Source: SB15 sp964639245 | GTDB lineage: Bacteria; Chloroflexota; Anaerolineae; Aggregatilineales; J027 | NCBI GenBank assembly: GCA_964639245.1 | Contig: CAZXCU010000001.1 | Location: 496,001 to 560,000, forward strand | Length of the DNA: 64,000 nucleotides | Direction of reading: 5' to 3' | Shown here: positions 16,832 to 25,227 of the stretch, in pieces | Layout of the letters: every line of letters begins with the position of its first letter | How positions within the stretch are numbered: the first letter of the stretch is position 1 | Made by a program: the position numbers and the translations under genes | Notes under the pieces: generated by a model | Databases searched by the model: none | Told to the model about the DNA's origin: nothing | The model's input: the letters and a program-made list of their open reading frames with translations, nothing else

Positions 16832-18469
16832 GTGTCAAATCAGCAAAACTTTGAGAATTTCTGGGATGATGACGACAGTGATAATGAGTTATTTAAGGGC
16901 AATGATTTAGGCAATTTAGACGATTTTGACCAGCCCAGCTTCCCGGAAGATGATTTTGGCGATTTGCCCGAAGTCGAAGAAGAAGGCGGCATCAGCCGAA
17001 CCTTCATCATTGCAGGCGGGGTGCTTGGAGTCGCCTTTTTGGGCTTGATGGGGCTAATTGGCTTTTTGCTGCTCCGCGATGATGGCTCGGTTTCTGCCAG
17101 TGCCTTGACCGCCACCGCCATTACCCTCAACAATCAGCGGGTTGAAACTGAAGTGGCAGGTTCTCAGACGGCAGTGGTGGTACAGGGCAATGCAACAGCC
17201 ACCGCCGAACAAATCCTTGCTGCCACCGAAACCGCCGAGGCCATTCAGCGTGTCACTGCCACCCAGCAAGCTGTTGGGACTGCTATTGAACAGACCAAAG
17301 TTCAGCAGGATATTAACGCGACTTTTACCGCCGTGGTGGTGGCGCAAACGCTGACGGCTGAAGCGGCCTCCCCCACACCGGGAACCATCGCGCTACAGCT
17401 TATTGATCCCGATGCGGGCAATGCACCCGTGGCGAATGTCTTGGTGTGTGTGTTCCTTGACGATGGCGATGGACAGTTTGACCCCGCCGCAGGGACAACC
17501 CCCCTCTGTTTGCCCGCCGAACAAACACCCGGCACGCAAAGTGGCGGTGGTACAACCCCGACCAATCCGACTTCTGTTCCGTCTGGCACAACCCCGACAG
17601 CGACAACGGCGACTGGTGGGGCAGGGGGTGCAACCAGCGTTCCGCCCTTGAATCCGATTTTCCAGACCTCCACTGCCGCCGCAGGGGGTGCAGGCACAGG
17701 CACAGGCGGCTTGAATCCGATTTTCCAGACTTCCACCGCCGCCGCATCTGGAGGCAGCACTGGTACAACGGGTGGACAAACGGGTACAACACCTACTGCA
17801 ACGCAAGCACCTGCCCAGATTCCAACCACGGTGACACAAACCTCGCCCGGTTCACCGCCTTCGCCCACGCCGGAAGCCTCCGGTTTTGGCGACAGCTACA
17901 GCGCTGTTCCCTATGTGGCTCCGGTAGGCCGTTCGATTGATGACCCTGACGGTGCGAATCAAATTGCCCAAGAAGGCGGTCAAGGCGATGAGGTCAAGGG
18001 TCAAATCACCACCAATGAACAGGGGCAGTTGGTCATTACCGGTCTGCCACCCGGTCAATACTGGATTAAAATTGCCGATACCACCCTCATAAATGTTAAT
18101 GTTACCACCGAAGCGCAGTTGATTACGATTGAACCCAGTACAGGCGGCCCGCCCATTCAGGTGCTGATTCCGGGTGCGTTGGCTTCCCCCACGCCTGAAC
18201 CCGGTGGCGGAGTCATTGCAAGTCCCACACCGGACTCACTGATTCCGACCAATACACCCCTGAGTCCATTTGACCAGACGGCAACGGCACAGTTTGCCTT
18301 GACCCAAGGTGTCACTATCCCGCCGTCACCTGCCCAATTGGACAATACGGGCTTATTTAGCGGTGACAGTGATGAAGTCACCGGCGCTGACCTGCTTATT
18401 CTGGGGCTGATTGGCATGGTGCTGGTCGGTGTGGTGTTGGCTGCGCGTCGTCTGCGGGCAGCTGCCTAA
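16832..18469 (+). CDS. Membrane-anchored low-complexity surface protein
   Basis: 545 residues from GTG 16832, with GGGAGG at 16821-16826. An acidic cytoplasmic N-terminus (about 1-55, with DDDSDNELF) is followed by a transmembrane helix (TFIIAGGVLGVAFLGLMGLIGFLLL). Then come Ala/Thr-rich repeats, a short SdrD-B/prealbumin-like segment (NVLVCVFLDDGDGQFDPAAG), Thr/Pro/Gly linkers with two copies of LNPIFQTSTAAA, a second beta segment (GLPPGQYWIKIAD) and a C-terminal helix (LLILGLIGMVLVGVVLAARR). No LPxTG motif precedes the last helix. I infer an envelope scaffold. It is the last gene of the operon and is followed by a terminator. Confidence 0.7.
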   Translation: MSNQQNFENFWDDDDSDNELFKGNDLGNLDDFDQPSFPEDDFGDLPEVEEEGGISRTFIIAGGVLGVAFLGLMGLIGFLLLRDDGSVSASALTATAITLNNQRVETEVAGSQTAVVVQGNATATAEQILAATETAEAIQRVTATQQAVGTAIEQTKVQQDINATFTAVVVAQTLTAEAASPTPGTIALQLIDPDAGNAPVANVLVCVFLDDGDGQFDPAAGTTPLCLPAEQTPGTQSGGGTTPTNPTSVPSGTTPTATTATGGAGGATSVPPLNPIFQTSTAAAGGAGTGTGGLNPIFQTSTAAASGGSTGTTGGQTGTTPTATQAPAQIPTTVTQTSPGSPPSPTPEASGFGDSYSAVPYVAPVGRSIDDPDGANQIAQEGGQGDEVKGQITTNEQGQLVITGLPPGQYWIKIADTTLINVNVTTEAQLITIEPSTGGPPIQVLIPGALASPTPEPGGGVIASPTPDSLIPTNTPLSPFDQTATAQFALTQGVTIPPSPAQLDNTGLFSGDSDEVTGADLLILGLIGMVLVGVVLAARRLRAAA

Positions 18470-18486
18470 ATTAGAAAATCTTTACA

Positions 18487-18520
18487 GGGCGGGAAGAAAC
18501 CAACACTTTCCGCCCTTTTC
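18487..18520 (+). terminator. Rho-independent terminator of the eight-gene operon
   Basis: Nine-base-pair stem GGGCGGGAA (18487-18495) with TTTCCGCCC (18507-18515), one G-U pair, followed by TTTT. It lies 18 bases after the stop of the last operon gene. Confidence 0.85.
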
Positions 18521-18527
18521 TATTGAG

Positions 18528-18698
18528 TGCTTCATCCGGTAACTAAGTACGGACAAAATTTTCTGTAAGGACAGGTTACGGATATTTCATATTCTAAGAA
18601 CCTGCCCCTACTTGTCGGATGAGATTTCGTAGGGGTAGGTGCTAAAGACGGTACTCCGTCTGTCACCTACCCTCCGCAAGAATTTACCGGATGAAGCA
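18528..18698. repeat. REP/MITE-like element with 15-bp terminal inverted repeats
   Basis: TGCTTCATCCGGTAA at 18528-18542 is repeated inverted and perfect at 18684-18698. Inside lie ACCTGCCCCTAC (rc of the motif at 7300-7311) and a long hairpin: GGGTAGGTG (18633-18641) with CACCTACCC (18664-18672), enclosing AGACGG/CCGTCT with a TACT loop. No open frame is present. Together with the flanks this accounts for the roughly 300-base gap. No clear target duplication was seen. Confidence 0.7.
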
Positions 18699-18826
18699 TT
18701 TAGAATCTATTCGTAAATTCATTTTAACGCCGTGCTTGAGCGCGGTGTTCACTGACCTAAAGGCCAGTGCTTTAATTTATGAATATCCCGTCCGTGTTTT
18801 TACAAATATTTTCGAAGGTTACTCTA

Positions 18827-18835
18827 TGCTATAAT
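18827..18835 (+). promoter_or_regulatory. Extended -10 promoter of the AraC-type gene
   Basis: TGCTATAAT, a perfect extended -10. No clear -35 is seen at the usual distance. Start of transcription near 18842 would give a leader of about 33 bases and excludes the longer reading from 18779. Confidence 0.65.
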
Positions 18836-18874
18836 TCGCGCACAAGTGTTCTAAAAGTTGTGCGGGATAACTGG

Positions 18875-19276
18875 ATGACATCTATCAGGCAGCATGAACA
18901 ACTTCGGATAGCACGGGCATATCTGGATGCCAATTACACCAGCGCGATTACCATTCATGGGGTGAGCCGTGAAGTCGCACTTTCCCCCTATCATTTCATT
19001 CGCTTGTTTTACCGTGCTTATAAGCAAACCCCCCACCAATATCTTATTCAACGGCGGATTGACCGTGCCAAAGAACTGCTCCATTCTAGCGACCTTTCCA
19101 TTACGGATATTTGTCTGGAAGTCGGATTTGAAAGTCTTGGCTCGTTCAGTACCCGTTTTCGTAAAGCCACCGGGTTATCGCCCAGCGACTACCGCAAAAA
19201 TGCCACCAAACCTGCCCGAAATGCCTATATTCCCTTATGTGTATGTTTGATGCACGGTGTCAGCCTTGAGACTTAA
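18875..19276 (+). CDS. Stand-alone AraC-family DNA-binding regulator
   Basis: About 133 residues from ATG 18875. It is the double helix-turn-helix domain alone: first HTH with SREVALSPYHFIRLFYRAYKQ, linker with RRIDRAKELLHSS, second HTH with DICLEVGFESLGSFSTRFRK and the signature end GLSPSDYRK. There is no effector-binding domain, as in MarA/SoxS-type proteins. A short tail with IPLCVCLM carries two Cys that might sense redox state or a ligand (inference). The VOC-family gene starts 86 bases downstream on the same strand and is the probable target or partner. The longer frame from 18779 contains the promoter and is rejected. Confidence 0.82.
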   Translation: MTSIRQHEQLRIARAYLDANYTSAITIHGVSREVALSPYHFIRLFYRAYKQTPHQYLIQRRIDRAKELLHSSDLSITDICLEVGFESLGSFSTRFRKATGLSPSDYRKNATKPARNAYIPLCVCLMHGVSLET

Positions 19277-19362
19277 GAAGCCCTAAAACGCGCAATTTTG
19301 AAGAAGCAAGCGTAGCACAAACGTTTTATGCTTAAAGCATCATTCACTGTTAGGAGATACGC

Positions 19363-19773
19363 ATGTTGAAACAACTCACCGCTATTGATCTTTACGTCAA
19401 AGACCAGAATGAAGCCCTCCGTTTTTTCACCGAAAAACTCGGTTTTGAAATTCGTGCCGATGTCACCAATGGCGATTTTCGCTGGTTAAGCGTGGGTCTG
19501 AAAGAACAGCCCGAACTCCAATTTGGCCTGCTCGCCCTCAAAGCTGGCGGTCAGTTGACGGAGGAAGATGTTCAGGTGATGACCCGCTTGGTTGAGGAAG
19601 GCAAATTGCGTGGGGGGGTGTGGAAAACAGATGACTGTTACAAAACCTACGAACAGTTGAAAGCCAAAGGGGTGGAATTTATCATGCCGCCCGCAGATCG
19701 TCCCTACGGCGTGGTCGAAGCGGTGTTTAAAGATAACAGCGGCAATGTCTTTGTCGTGCAATCGGACAAATAA
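19363..19773 (+). CDS. VOC-family (glyoxalase-like) protein
   Basis: 136 residues. The start IDLYVKDQNEALRFFTEKLGFE is the classic first beta-alpha-beta-beta-beta module of the vicinal-oxygen-chelate superfamily, and DRPYGVVEAVFKDNSGNVFVVQ closes the second module. Members include glyoxalase I, dioxygenases and antibiotic-binding proteins; this one belongs to the small single-domain type whose substrate cannot be told. AGGAGA lies six bases before the ATG. It follows an AraC-type regulator, a frequent pairing that suggests regulated response to a small molecule. Confidence 0.82.
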   Translation: MLKQLTAIDLYVKDQNEALRFFTEKLGFEIRADVTNGDFRWLSVGLKEQPELQFGLLALKAGGQLTEEDVQVMTRLVEEGKLRGGVWKTDDCYKTYEQLKAKGVEFIMPPADRPYGVVEAVFKDNSGNVFVVQSDK

Positions 19774-19801
19774 GTCGGTCTCGGTCATTTTTTGAAACGG
19801 T

Positions 19802-19832
19802 GACAGGGGTGGGCTATCCATCCACCCTTGTC
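19802..19832. terminator. Hairpin between convergent genes
   Basis: Eleven-base-pair stem GACAGGGGTGG (19802-19812) with CCACCCTTGTC (19822-19832), one G-U pair, lying between the VOC gene and a convergent gene. No adjoining T-tract, so termination is only probable. Confidence 0.45.
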
Positions 19833-19834
19833 GC

Positions 19835-21058
19835 CTAACCGGGGCGCGGCACAATCCCCCAGATATTTTCCCCGATAGCCAGCATCTGGCCTGTTTCACG
19901 GTCAACCCGCCACAAAACACTGCGTGGAATATAATTGTTCAGGGCGGGGTCGTTGGGGTCAATACTGGCGGGTAGCTGACCGGTATTCAACGCCTGCACC
20001 AGCGCCTGGTTGTGTTCCACCACCACCACAAAAATCGCATTACGGGTCGCGGCAATCGAGGACACCCCGAAAATATCCCCAAAAGCGGCAATTTCATCTA
20101 TCCGCCCGGTGATGAGATTCAAGCGCCAGAGCTGCCCGTAGGAACTGCGGGTATCGGCGGGATAGGTGACAGTAGGCAGTAGTTCAAGCGGTTCGGCGGG
20201 CAACCCGCGTGTGACGAAATACACGGCGCTGTCGTCATTTCCCCAGACCATGCGCTCAATGTCGTAGGTGCTGTAGTTGGGGATGTCAAACACATAATCG
20301 CGTGTGCCTGCACTAATCAGGTCAATCACCCGAATCAGGCCGTCGGTGGTGGGGCCAACCAGCCGTGAGACCGTGCCATTCACCGCCGCAGGGCCGGGCA
20401 TGAAGTTGGCATCATAAATGGAATTCTCGCCCGTGTTGACATCCAAAACCCCTAAACCGGGATTGGGGAAACAGCAGCTATAAAACAACGAACTGCCATA
20501 GGTTGTCCACAAATGCGGGCGACCACTGCCTGGTAAACCGCCATCCCGAATATATTTGGCGGCGGCATGGCTGACATACACATCACTGGTTCCGGTTTGA
20601 TACTCTCCGATGGTTGCCATCATACGTCCGCGCCCACCTTCCATATTGTTAATGTTGGTTTCGCGCAGGGGAAACCCCACAATATTTTCGGCGATGTCCT
20701 GCGGATTCTCGACATCCAAGTTGTAGATAATCCCGTTCTGGCGGGCGATGGTGACGGTCAAACCAAATTCACCGGGTAAACGATTGGCTGCCCCGCCGTC
20801 CGCGCTGGTGACAAACAAGCCTTCGCGGGTCGCCGTGTAGAGCAAATTGCCATCCGGCGACCAGAACAGCACCGCCCCTTGATTGGGTTGCAGTTGTGGC
20901 CCGGTGTTGTAAATGGGCGTGCCTTCGCTGTCCGCCAGCCAGATTGAATCGTTCATCACATAGGCCAGCGCGATGGTTTCTTGGTTTTGTGCGGTGCTAA
21001 GGGCAGGAAAAACCAGCAAAAAAAATGTGTTTAAAAGGACGAGTCCCCTGAGTTTCAT
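19835..21058 (-). CDS. Secreted TolB/WD40-like beta-propeller protein
   Basis: 407 residues from ATG 21058, with AAGGG seven bases upstream. A signal peptide (LVLLNTFFLLVFPALSTAQN) is followed by repeated blades of the type VLFWSPDGNLLYTATREGLFV and RMVWGNDDSAVYFVTRG, typical of PD40/TolB-like propellers. It resembles in plan the protein at 24158-25222, so the two may be paralogues. No enzymatic residue is recognised. A likely role is binding or scaffolding outside the membrane. The 93-base gap to the APH-type gene suggests a separate promoter. Confidence 0.68.
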   Translation of the reverse strand: MKLRGLVLLNTFFLLVFPALSTAQNQETIALAYVMNDSIWLADSEGTPIYNTGPQLQPNQGAVLFWSPDGNLLYTATREGLFVTSADGGAANRLPGEFGLTVTIARQNGIIYNLDVENPQDIAENIVGFPLRETNINNMEGGRGRMMATIGEYQTGTSDVYVSHAAAKYIRDGGLPGSGRPHLWTTYGSSLFYSCCFPNPGLGVLDVNTGENSIYDANFMPGPAAVNGTVSRLVGPTTDGLIRVIDLISAGTRDYVFDIPNYSTYDIERMVWGNDDSAVYFVTRGLPAEPLELLPTVTYPADTRSSYGQLWRLNLITGRIDEIAAFGDIFGVSSIAATRNAIFVVVVEHNQALVQALNTGQLPASIDPNDPALNNYIPRSVLWRVDRETGQMLAIGENIWGIVPRPG

Positions 21059-21151
21059 CAACAACCCTTCATCTAGGCTTTGCAAAACCGTCATTTTAAC
21101 CCGCGTGGCGCATTGCCTAAAACCAGCGTTGGGAAAAAGTGGGTTAGCCCG

Positions 21152-22006
21152 TTAGGTCACAAAAATTTTCTGGGCGCGTTGCAGGTATCTGTCTCTGAGG
21201 GCGGTTTGGGTGCTGTCTGCCGATAAATGGAGCGCCCACCAGACCTGCGCCAACCGTGCATAGAGGGTGGAACGGGTGGTGAAAGTGGCATCATGCGTCA
21301 GGCGGGAAAATTCCCAGCGCAGCCAGACCCAATGCGACGAAGGTATTGTTTCATAAGCGGGATGGGCGCTCCACAGACCCACATCAGAGGCCATATCGCC
21401 CCAATCCGCATTTTCCCAATCCAGCGCCAACAGATGATGCCCGTCCCAGAGAAAATTATGCAGGTCATGGTCACGGCGACACAATCCAATTTTGGCGGGC
21501 ATGTCCCACTGCGGGGCGGTTTGCTGGTGAACCCGCGCCACCAACAGTGTCAGTCGTTCATAATCGGGATGGTTTTCCCCCAGATTTTGTAGCAGGGAGT
21601 CCAGCGCGGCGAGCATGTCGGCAGGTTGGAAAAAACCCTTGCCCTGTGATGGGATCTGTTTCTGATAAGGGCCATAGGGCATTTCGCCGCTTGCGCCCAT
21701 CGCTGCCATCAACCGATGCCAGAGCGTTTCATCGTGGAGGGCGGGTGTTTCACGGAGGGTGTCACCTTGCAACCAGTTCATGATGACGATGGGTTGGTCA
21801 GGGGCAAGGAACAGCGCTTCAGGCCCAAGATTAATGCCAAAATCGCGCAAGCCCTGCAACACCGCAAATTCACGTTCCGCACTGGTACGTTCGGCATATT
21901 TTTTGATGGCATAGTGTTGGCTGCGATAGACAGTGTTGTGTGCGCCTTGATGAATCGCCTGCCATTCTGCCGATGATTCCAGTAAAGCCTCAAAATTAAC
22001 GGACAA
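21152..22006 (-). CDS. Aminoglycoside phosphotransferase-fold kinase (APH family)
   Basis: About 284 residues. The catalytic loop RRDHDLHNFLWDG fits the APH/choline-kinase H-x-D-x-x-x-x-N pattern and LALDWENADWGD contains the metal-binding Asp; HQGAHNTVYRS is the nucleotide loop and YAIKKY the Lys strand. Substrate is unknown; relatives phosphorylate sugars, choline, homoserine or drugs. The chosen start is TTG 22006, ten bases after GAGGAG; an ATG at 22051 in the same frame would give 299 residues and a larger overlap with the plsC-like gene. Either way it overlaps that gene's 3' end, showing co-transcription. Confidence 0.72.
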   Translation of the reverse strand: MSVNFEALLESSAEWQAIHQGAHNTVYRSQHYAIKKYAERTSAEREFAVLQGLRDFGINLGPEALFLAPDQPIVIMNWLQGDTLRETPALHDETLWHRLMAAMGASGEMPYGPYQKQIPSQGKGFFQPADMLAALDSLLQNLGENHPDYERLTLLVARVHQQTAPQWDMPAKIGLCRRDHDLHNFLWDGHHLLALDWENADWGDMASDVGLWSAHPAYETIPSSHWVWLRWEFSRLTHDATFTTRSTLYARLAQVWWALHLSADSTQTALRDRYLQRAQKIFVT

Positions 22007-22664
22007 GTTTTGCCATCTCCTCAATATACGGATGTCCGGTGTAAAAACCATGTTGTTCTTCGGGCAGCAGCGCCGCTAATGCACACATGATGCGGTCAGT
22101 AAATTCTTTGAGCTGTTCTTTGCTGGCGCGGGTGGTGTCCGGCAGGCGGTAAGCTCTGCCTAGCCGAACCTCAACACGCGGACGCGGTTTTTTGAGGATG
22201 TGCTGTGCGCCGCTAATCGCCATTGGCAAAATGGGAACTTTGGCTTTGTCTACCAGAAAAGCCACGCCTTCAAACGCTTCGCGCAGTTTGCCATCCTTGC
22301 TGCGGTGACCTTCCGGCGCGATGGCAAAAGGACTGCCAGATTTTAAGATATACAGGGCTTGTTTGACCGCTTGGCGATCCGGGGAGGCTTGTTCAATCCA
22401 GACAGGCGCGGCAAAAGTTTGCAGCAGCCAACCGATGACCTTGCCTTGATATTTTTTAGCAGCAAAGCCGGGAATATCCATTTGGGTGATTGTCCCACCC
22501 ATAACCCCATCAAAATGACTGGTATGGTTGGCGGTCACAATAAAGGGCGGTTCAGGAATATTTTCTGTTCCGATAAGTTTGTAGTTGCTGACAAGGTGCA
22601 TCACCATCAAACTGAGGGGACGCATCCAGCGGCTTTCTTGCGGAATTTCAAAGGCTTCTGTCAT
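21996..22664 (-). CDS. 1-acyl-glycerol-3-phosphate acyltransferase (PlsC family)
   Basis: 222 residues. NHTSHFDGV is the H-x4-D catalytic motif (His and Asp acting in acyl transfer), and AIAPEGHRSKDGKL is the E-G-x-R-S substrate-phosphate motif. It should acylate lysophosphatidate or a related lipid acceptor at the inner membrane. A Pro/Arg-rich segment after LPMAISGAQHIL is typical of the family. The ATG overlaps the stop of the upstream lipoprotein gene (ATGA), and the 3' end overlaps the APH-type gene. Substrate specificity is not fixed by sequence. Confidence 0.85.
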   Translation of the reverse strand: MTEAFEIPQESRWMRPLSLMVMHLVSNYKLIGTENIPEPPFIVTANHTSHFDGVMGGTITQMDIPGFAAKKYQGKVIGWLLQTFAAPVWIEQASPDRQAVKQALYILKSGSPFAIAPEGHRSKDGKLREAFEGVAFLVDKAKVPILPMAISGAQHILKKPRPRVEVRLGRAYRLPDTTRASKEQLKEFTDRIMCALAALLPEEQHGFYTGHPYIEEMAKLVR

Positions 22665-23383
22665 GGTAGGGTTATCTCTAACACAAGGAAATCGGGTATC
22701 AAGGTTAAATCGGAAACACGGATTTCGCCTGCTTGTGGGCGAATCGTGTTCAGGGCGGTGGGGAGATGGCTTTTGAGAAAATCTTCCACTGTGGCAAGGT
22801 GTTCCTGCACCTGCGGGCGGGTGACAGTTGGCCCTTCGCTGGTGAAATCGCGCAAGGTGAGCTGCACTTCCCCTTCTGTCACTTGCGGTTGCACAACGGC
22901 GCGAATCTGGCTGATTTCCGCTAAAAATGGATTAAGGATGTTTATATGAACAATCAAACCATCCGGTTCTATTTCAAGGGTGGTGGTGAATTCTGCATCG
23001 GCTAAAGCGGTGTTGATGTCCGCTTCTAACCACATAAAATGGATGGTGCCATCGGTCAGTACGTCCGCGCTGCTGCGGTTCTGAGTCGGAGTCGCGCTGG
23101 GTGTTATCGTACTGGTCGGAAAAGGTGTATTGGAAGGGCGCAGGGTCTGGCTGGGGGAGGGTGTCCATGAAGGCAAATTACGCTCGGCTGTTGGCGGAAT
23201 GGTTCCCGGAAACGGCGTATAACTCGGTGAAGGGGTTGCCGACGGGGTGGGGGTGATGGTCGGAATACGTGGCGCGGTGGTGGGGAGGGGGGAGTCCTCC
23301 TGCTGGCAGGCCGCCAACAGGAGAATCAGCAGCATCACCGCCGCGAATTTATTCTTGAACAACAATTTCAACCACAAATCCAT
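22661..23383 (-). CDS. Thr/Pro-rich lipoprotein
   Basis: 240 residues from ATG 23383 (GACGAGA just upstream). The N-terminus ends in LLILLLAACQQ, a lipobox with the lipidated Cys at residue 25. A Thr/Pro/Ser linker of about 75 residues (TPTPSATPSPSYTP) leads to a compact C-terminal domain of about 125 residues. That domain has alternating strands (EFTTTLEIEPDGLIVHINIL, EGEVQLTLRDFTSE) and a helix. The layout is the same as in the adjoining lipoprotein at 23349-24110, with which it overlaps by 35 bases, so the two may be old tandem duplicates. Family not recognised. Confidence 0.65.
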   Translation of the reverse strand: MDLWLKLLFKNKFAAVMLLILLLAACQQEDSPLPTTAPRIPTITPTPSATPSPSYTPFPGTIPPTAERNLPSWTPSPSQTLRPSNTPFPTSTITPSATPTQNRSSADVLTDGTIHFMWLEADINTALADAEFTTTLEIEPDGLIVHINILNPFLAEISQIRAVVQPQVTEGEVQLTLRDFTSEGPTVTRPQVQEHLATVEDFLKSHLPTALNTIRPQAGEIRVSDLTLIPDFLVLEITLP

Positions 23384-24110
23384 TCTCGTCCGGTGTAAAA
23401 TCCACCACGCTAAAAACCACACCAAATTCATCGCCCACGGCGGCAATCAAGGTGTTGTCTAGGGCATCCTGCATGGCGCTCCGCATTCCGGTTAAAACAG
23501 CATTGCCATAGGTGCGGGTGGGTTCGTTGGCGTAATGTACATTGATGAGTTCAACCACAATTCGCCCTTCCTGACTGGTGAACAGCAGGTCGGCTTGTAA
23601 ATCTTGGGTGTCGCCTGTGCTGGCATTAACCGTCTGGAAATTGAGAACCGCCACCTCTTCTTCAAAAATCACCTGCCACGATTCCGGCACAAAGGCATCC
23701 CCGTCGGAAATAACGGCTTCTAAATTTAACCGAATTTCGTAGTCATCGTAGGCGATGATAACGAGCGGGTTTTCGGTTTCAGGAATGACTTCGGTAGCGG
23801 TGGGTTCCGGGGTTTCGCTGGGTGGGGTCACGGGAATCATCAAATTGGAGGTGGCAGAAGGACGCGGCGTAATCGAAGGGGGGGAAGTGCGCGTCGGAGC
23901 GACGGTTGCACCTGCGACCACAAGAGTAGCGGCGGGAGGCAGGGTTGAAGCACGAACGGGCGTGCTGGTCGGTTCAGAAGAAGTCGGTGTGGCAGTTACG
24001 CTGGTCACGGTATTTTCAGCCGTGGGTTCCGCGCTGGTGCCTTCATCCGAATTGTCACAGGCTGCCAGCGTGAAAATGAGCAAAAAAGCCATCAAAAAAG
24101 CACGTTTCAT
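23349..24110 (-). CDS. Thr/Pro-rich lipoprotein
   Basis: 253 residues from ATG 24110. The signal FLMAFLLIFTLAACDN has a lipobox with Cys. A linker rich in Thr, Pro and Ser (VTATPTSSEPTSTP) is followed by a C-terminal domain of about 140 residues with strands such as YEIRLNLEAVIS, GRIVVELINVHYA and NGFVVEIVVQE. Size, order and the final FVVEI/LVLEI strand resemble the next gene downstream. Function is unknown; probably anchored in the outer leaflet of the cytoplasmic membrane. It lies between a propeller gene and the second lipoprotein gene in one minus-strand unit. Confidence 0.65.
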   Translation of the reverse strand: MKRAFLMAFLLIFTLAACDNSDEGTSAEPTAENTVTSVTATPTSSEPTSTPVRASTLPPAATLVVAGATVAPTRTSPPSITPRPSATSNLMIPVTPPSETPEPTATEVIPETENPLVIIAYDDYEIRLNLEAVISDGDAFVPESWQVIFEEEVAVLNFQTVNASTGDTQDLQADLLFTSQEGRIVVELINVHYANEPTRTYGNAVLTGMRSAMQDALDNTLIAAVGDEFGVVFSVVDFTPDENGFVVEIVVQE

Positions 24111-24157
24111 CGGTTTTTGTTTCCCTTTCAACGACTTGGCAAACAATAGCGCAAAGT

Positions 24158-25222
24158 TTAGGGCTGCGCTACCCAGAAAATCTGGGCGGGCAAATAGTCA
24201 TCGGCTTGGTAGGCCACACTCAAATTACTGCCATCGGGTGCAATACTGTAAATGGCGCTGTCCGCTAGGGTAAAAGTGTTCACGTCAAAAACTGACCCGA
24301 TGAAATAAATCGTCTCCCCATGCCATGCCGCGCTAATTTTGAGCAACCCGTCCATATCCACCAGGCGGCGGGTGCTGCCATCCACAAGATTCGCTACATA
24401 AATTTCAGATTGAAACGCGCCCATGCCGTCGTTGGTTTCTTCAATGACCAGAAATTGTGTGCCATCTGGCGAAAAAGCATCTTCCAGAATGAGTCCGGCT
24501 TCGGGCGGAAAGGCGGAAAGAGGGGTCGGGTTACAACCGCCGTTGACAACACATTCACGGGAAAGCGTGCCAATCACCGCTTCATCCTGCGTATAATAGG
24601 CCACAAGTAAGGTTTGGCTGTCCGGTGTCCACATATAATCCACTACCAATCCGGCATCCCTTGCCCAGAAACCGGTTTCCTGTGTTTGGTAGGCATACAG
24701 AGGACGGAAAGTTTCATCCTCATCAATTGCTGTAAAAATGAGGATTTCACTATCCGGCGACCAGAGCGCATCATAGATGGTGGGGTGGGTCGCTACAACG
24801 ACCTGATTCGCGCCTGTGGCGGTGGTAAAAATGAGACTGGTCGCCGCTTCGCCATATTGCAGCCATGCCATTTGTGTGCCATCGGGCGTGATGACCGGGC
24901 AGTGTAAATTTTGCTCTTGGGCGGGCATAAAAGGGGTGATATTGCCGCTGGTCAGGTCAACCTGATAGATGAAATTTTCTCCCGCCAGATTTTGCGGTTC
25001 ATAAAAAAACGTATCCCCTAACTTTTGCGGTGGGCAATCGCTCCCCGTCGCAAAGCTGGCAACAGGCGTTTGTCTACCACTGTTCACATCTACCCAGACG
25101 AAAGAGACGGCCCCGGTTTCCGGGTTGATGCTGCTGGTGAAAATCTGGATAGGATTATCTTGGGCGTAGGTGAGTGCCCCAAGAAAGCCTAAGCCAGCAA
25201 GAAGTGCAAGGATACGTTTCAT
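24158..25222 (-). CDS. Secreted TolB-like beta-propeller protein
   Basis: 354 residues from ATG 25222. Signal peptide ILALLAGLGFLGALTYAQ. Repeated propeller strands include HCPVITPDGTQMAWLQYG, ALWSPDSEILIFTAID, YMWTPDSQTLLVAYY and DAFSPDGTQFLVIEE, that is the W/S-P-D-G/S motif of TolB/PD40 blades. Four Cys are spread along it (for instance GSDCPPQ and RECVVNGGC), and some could form disulfides outside the cell. It begins five bases after the thiolase stop and appears co-transcribed with it, though the reason for that link is not clear. Confidence 0.7.
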   Translation of the reverse strand: MKRILALLAGLGFLGALTYAQDNPIQIFTSSINPETGAVSFVWVDVNSGRQTPVASFATGSDCPPQKLGDTFFYEPQNLAGENFIYQVDLTSGNITPFMPAQEQNLHCPVITPDGTQMAWLQYGEAATSLIFTTATGANQVVVATHPTIYDALWSPDSEILIFTAIDEDETFRPLYAYQTQETGFWARDAGLVVDYMWTPDSQTLLVAYYTQDEAVIGTLSRECVVNGGCNPTPLSAFPPEAGLILEDAFSPDGTQFLVIEETNDGMGAFQSEIYVANLVDGSTRRLVDMDGLLKISAAWHGETIYFIGSVFDVNTFTLADSAIYSIAPDGSNLSVAYQADDYLPAQIFWVAQP

Positions 25223-25227
25223 AGGGA

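Noticed and set aside
17302..17868. Minus-strand frame rich in Val, Gly and Pro
   Set aside because: Antisense to the Thr/Pro/Gly-rich linker of the surface protein; low-complexity shadow.
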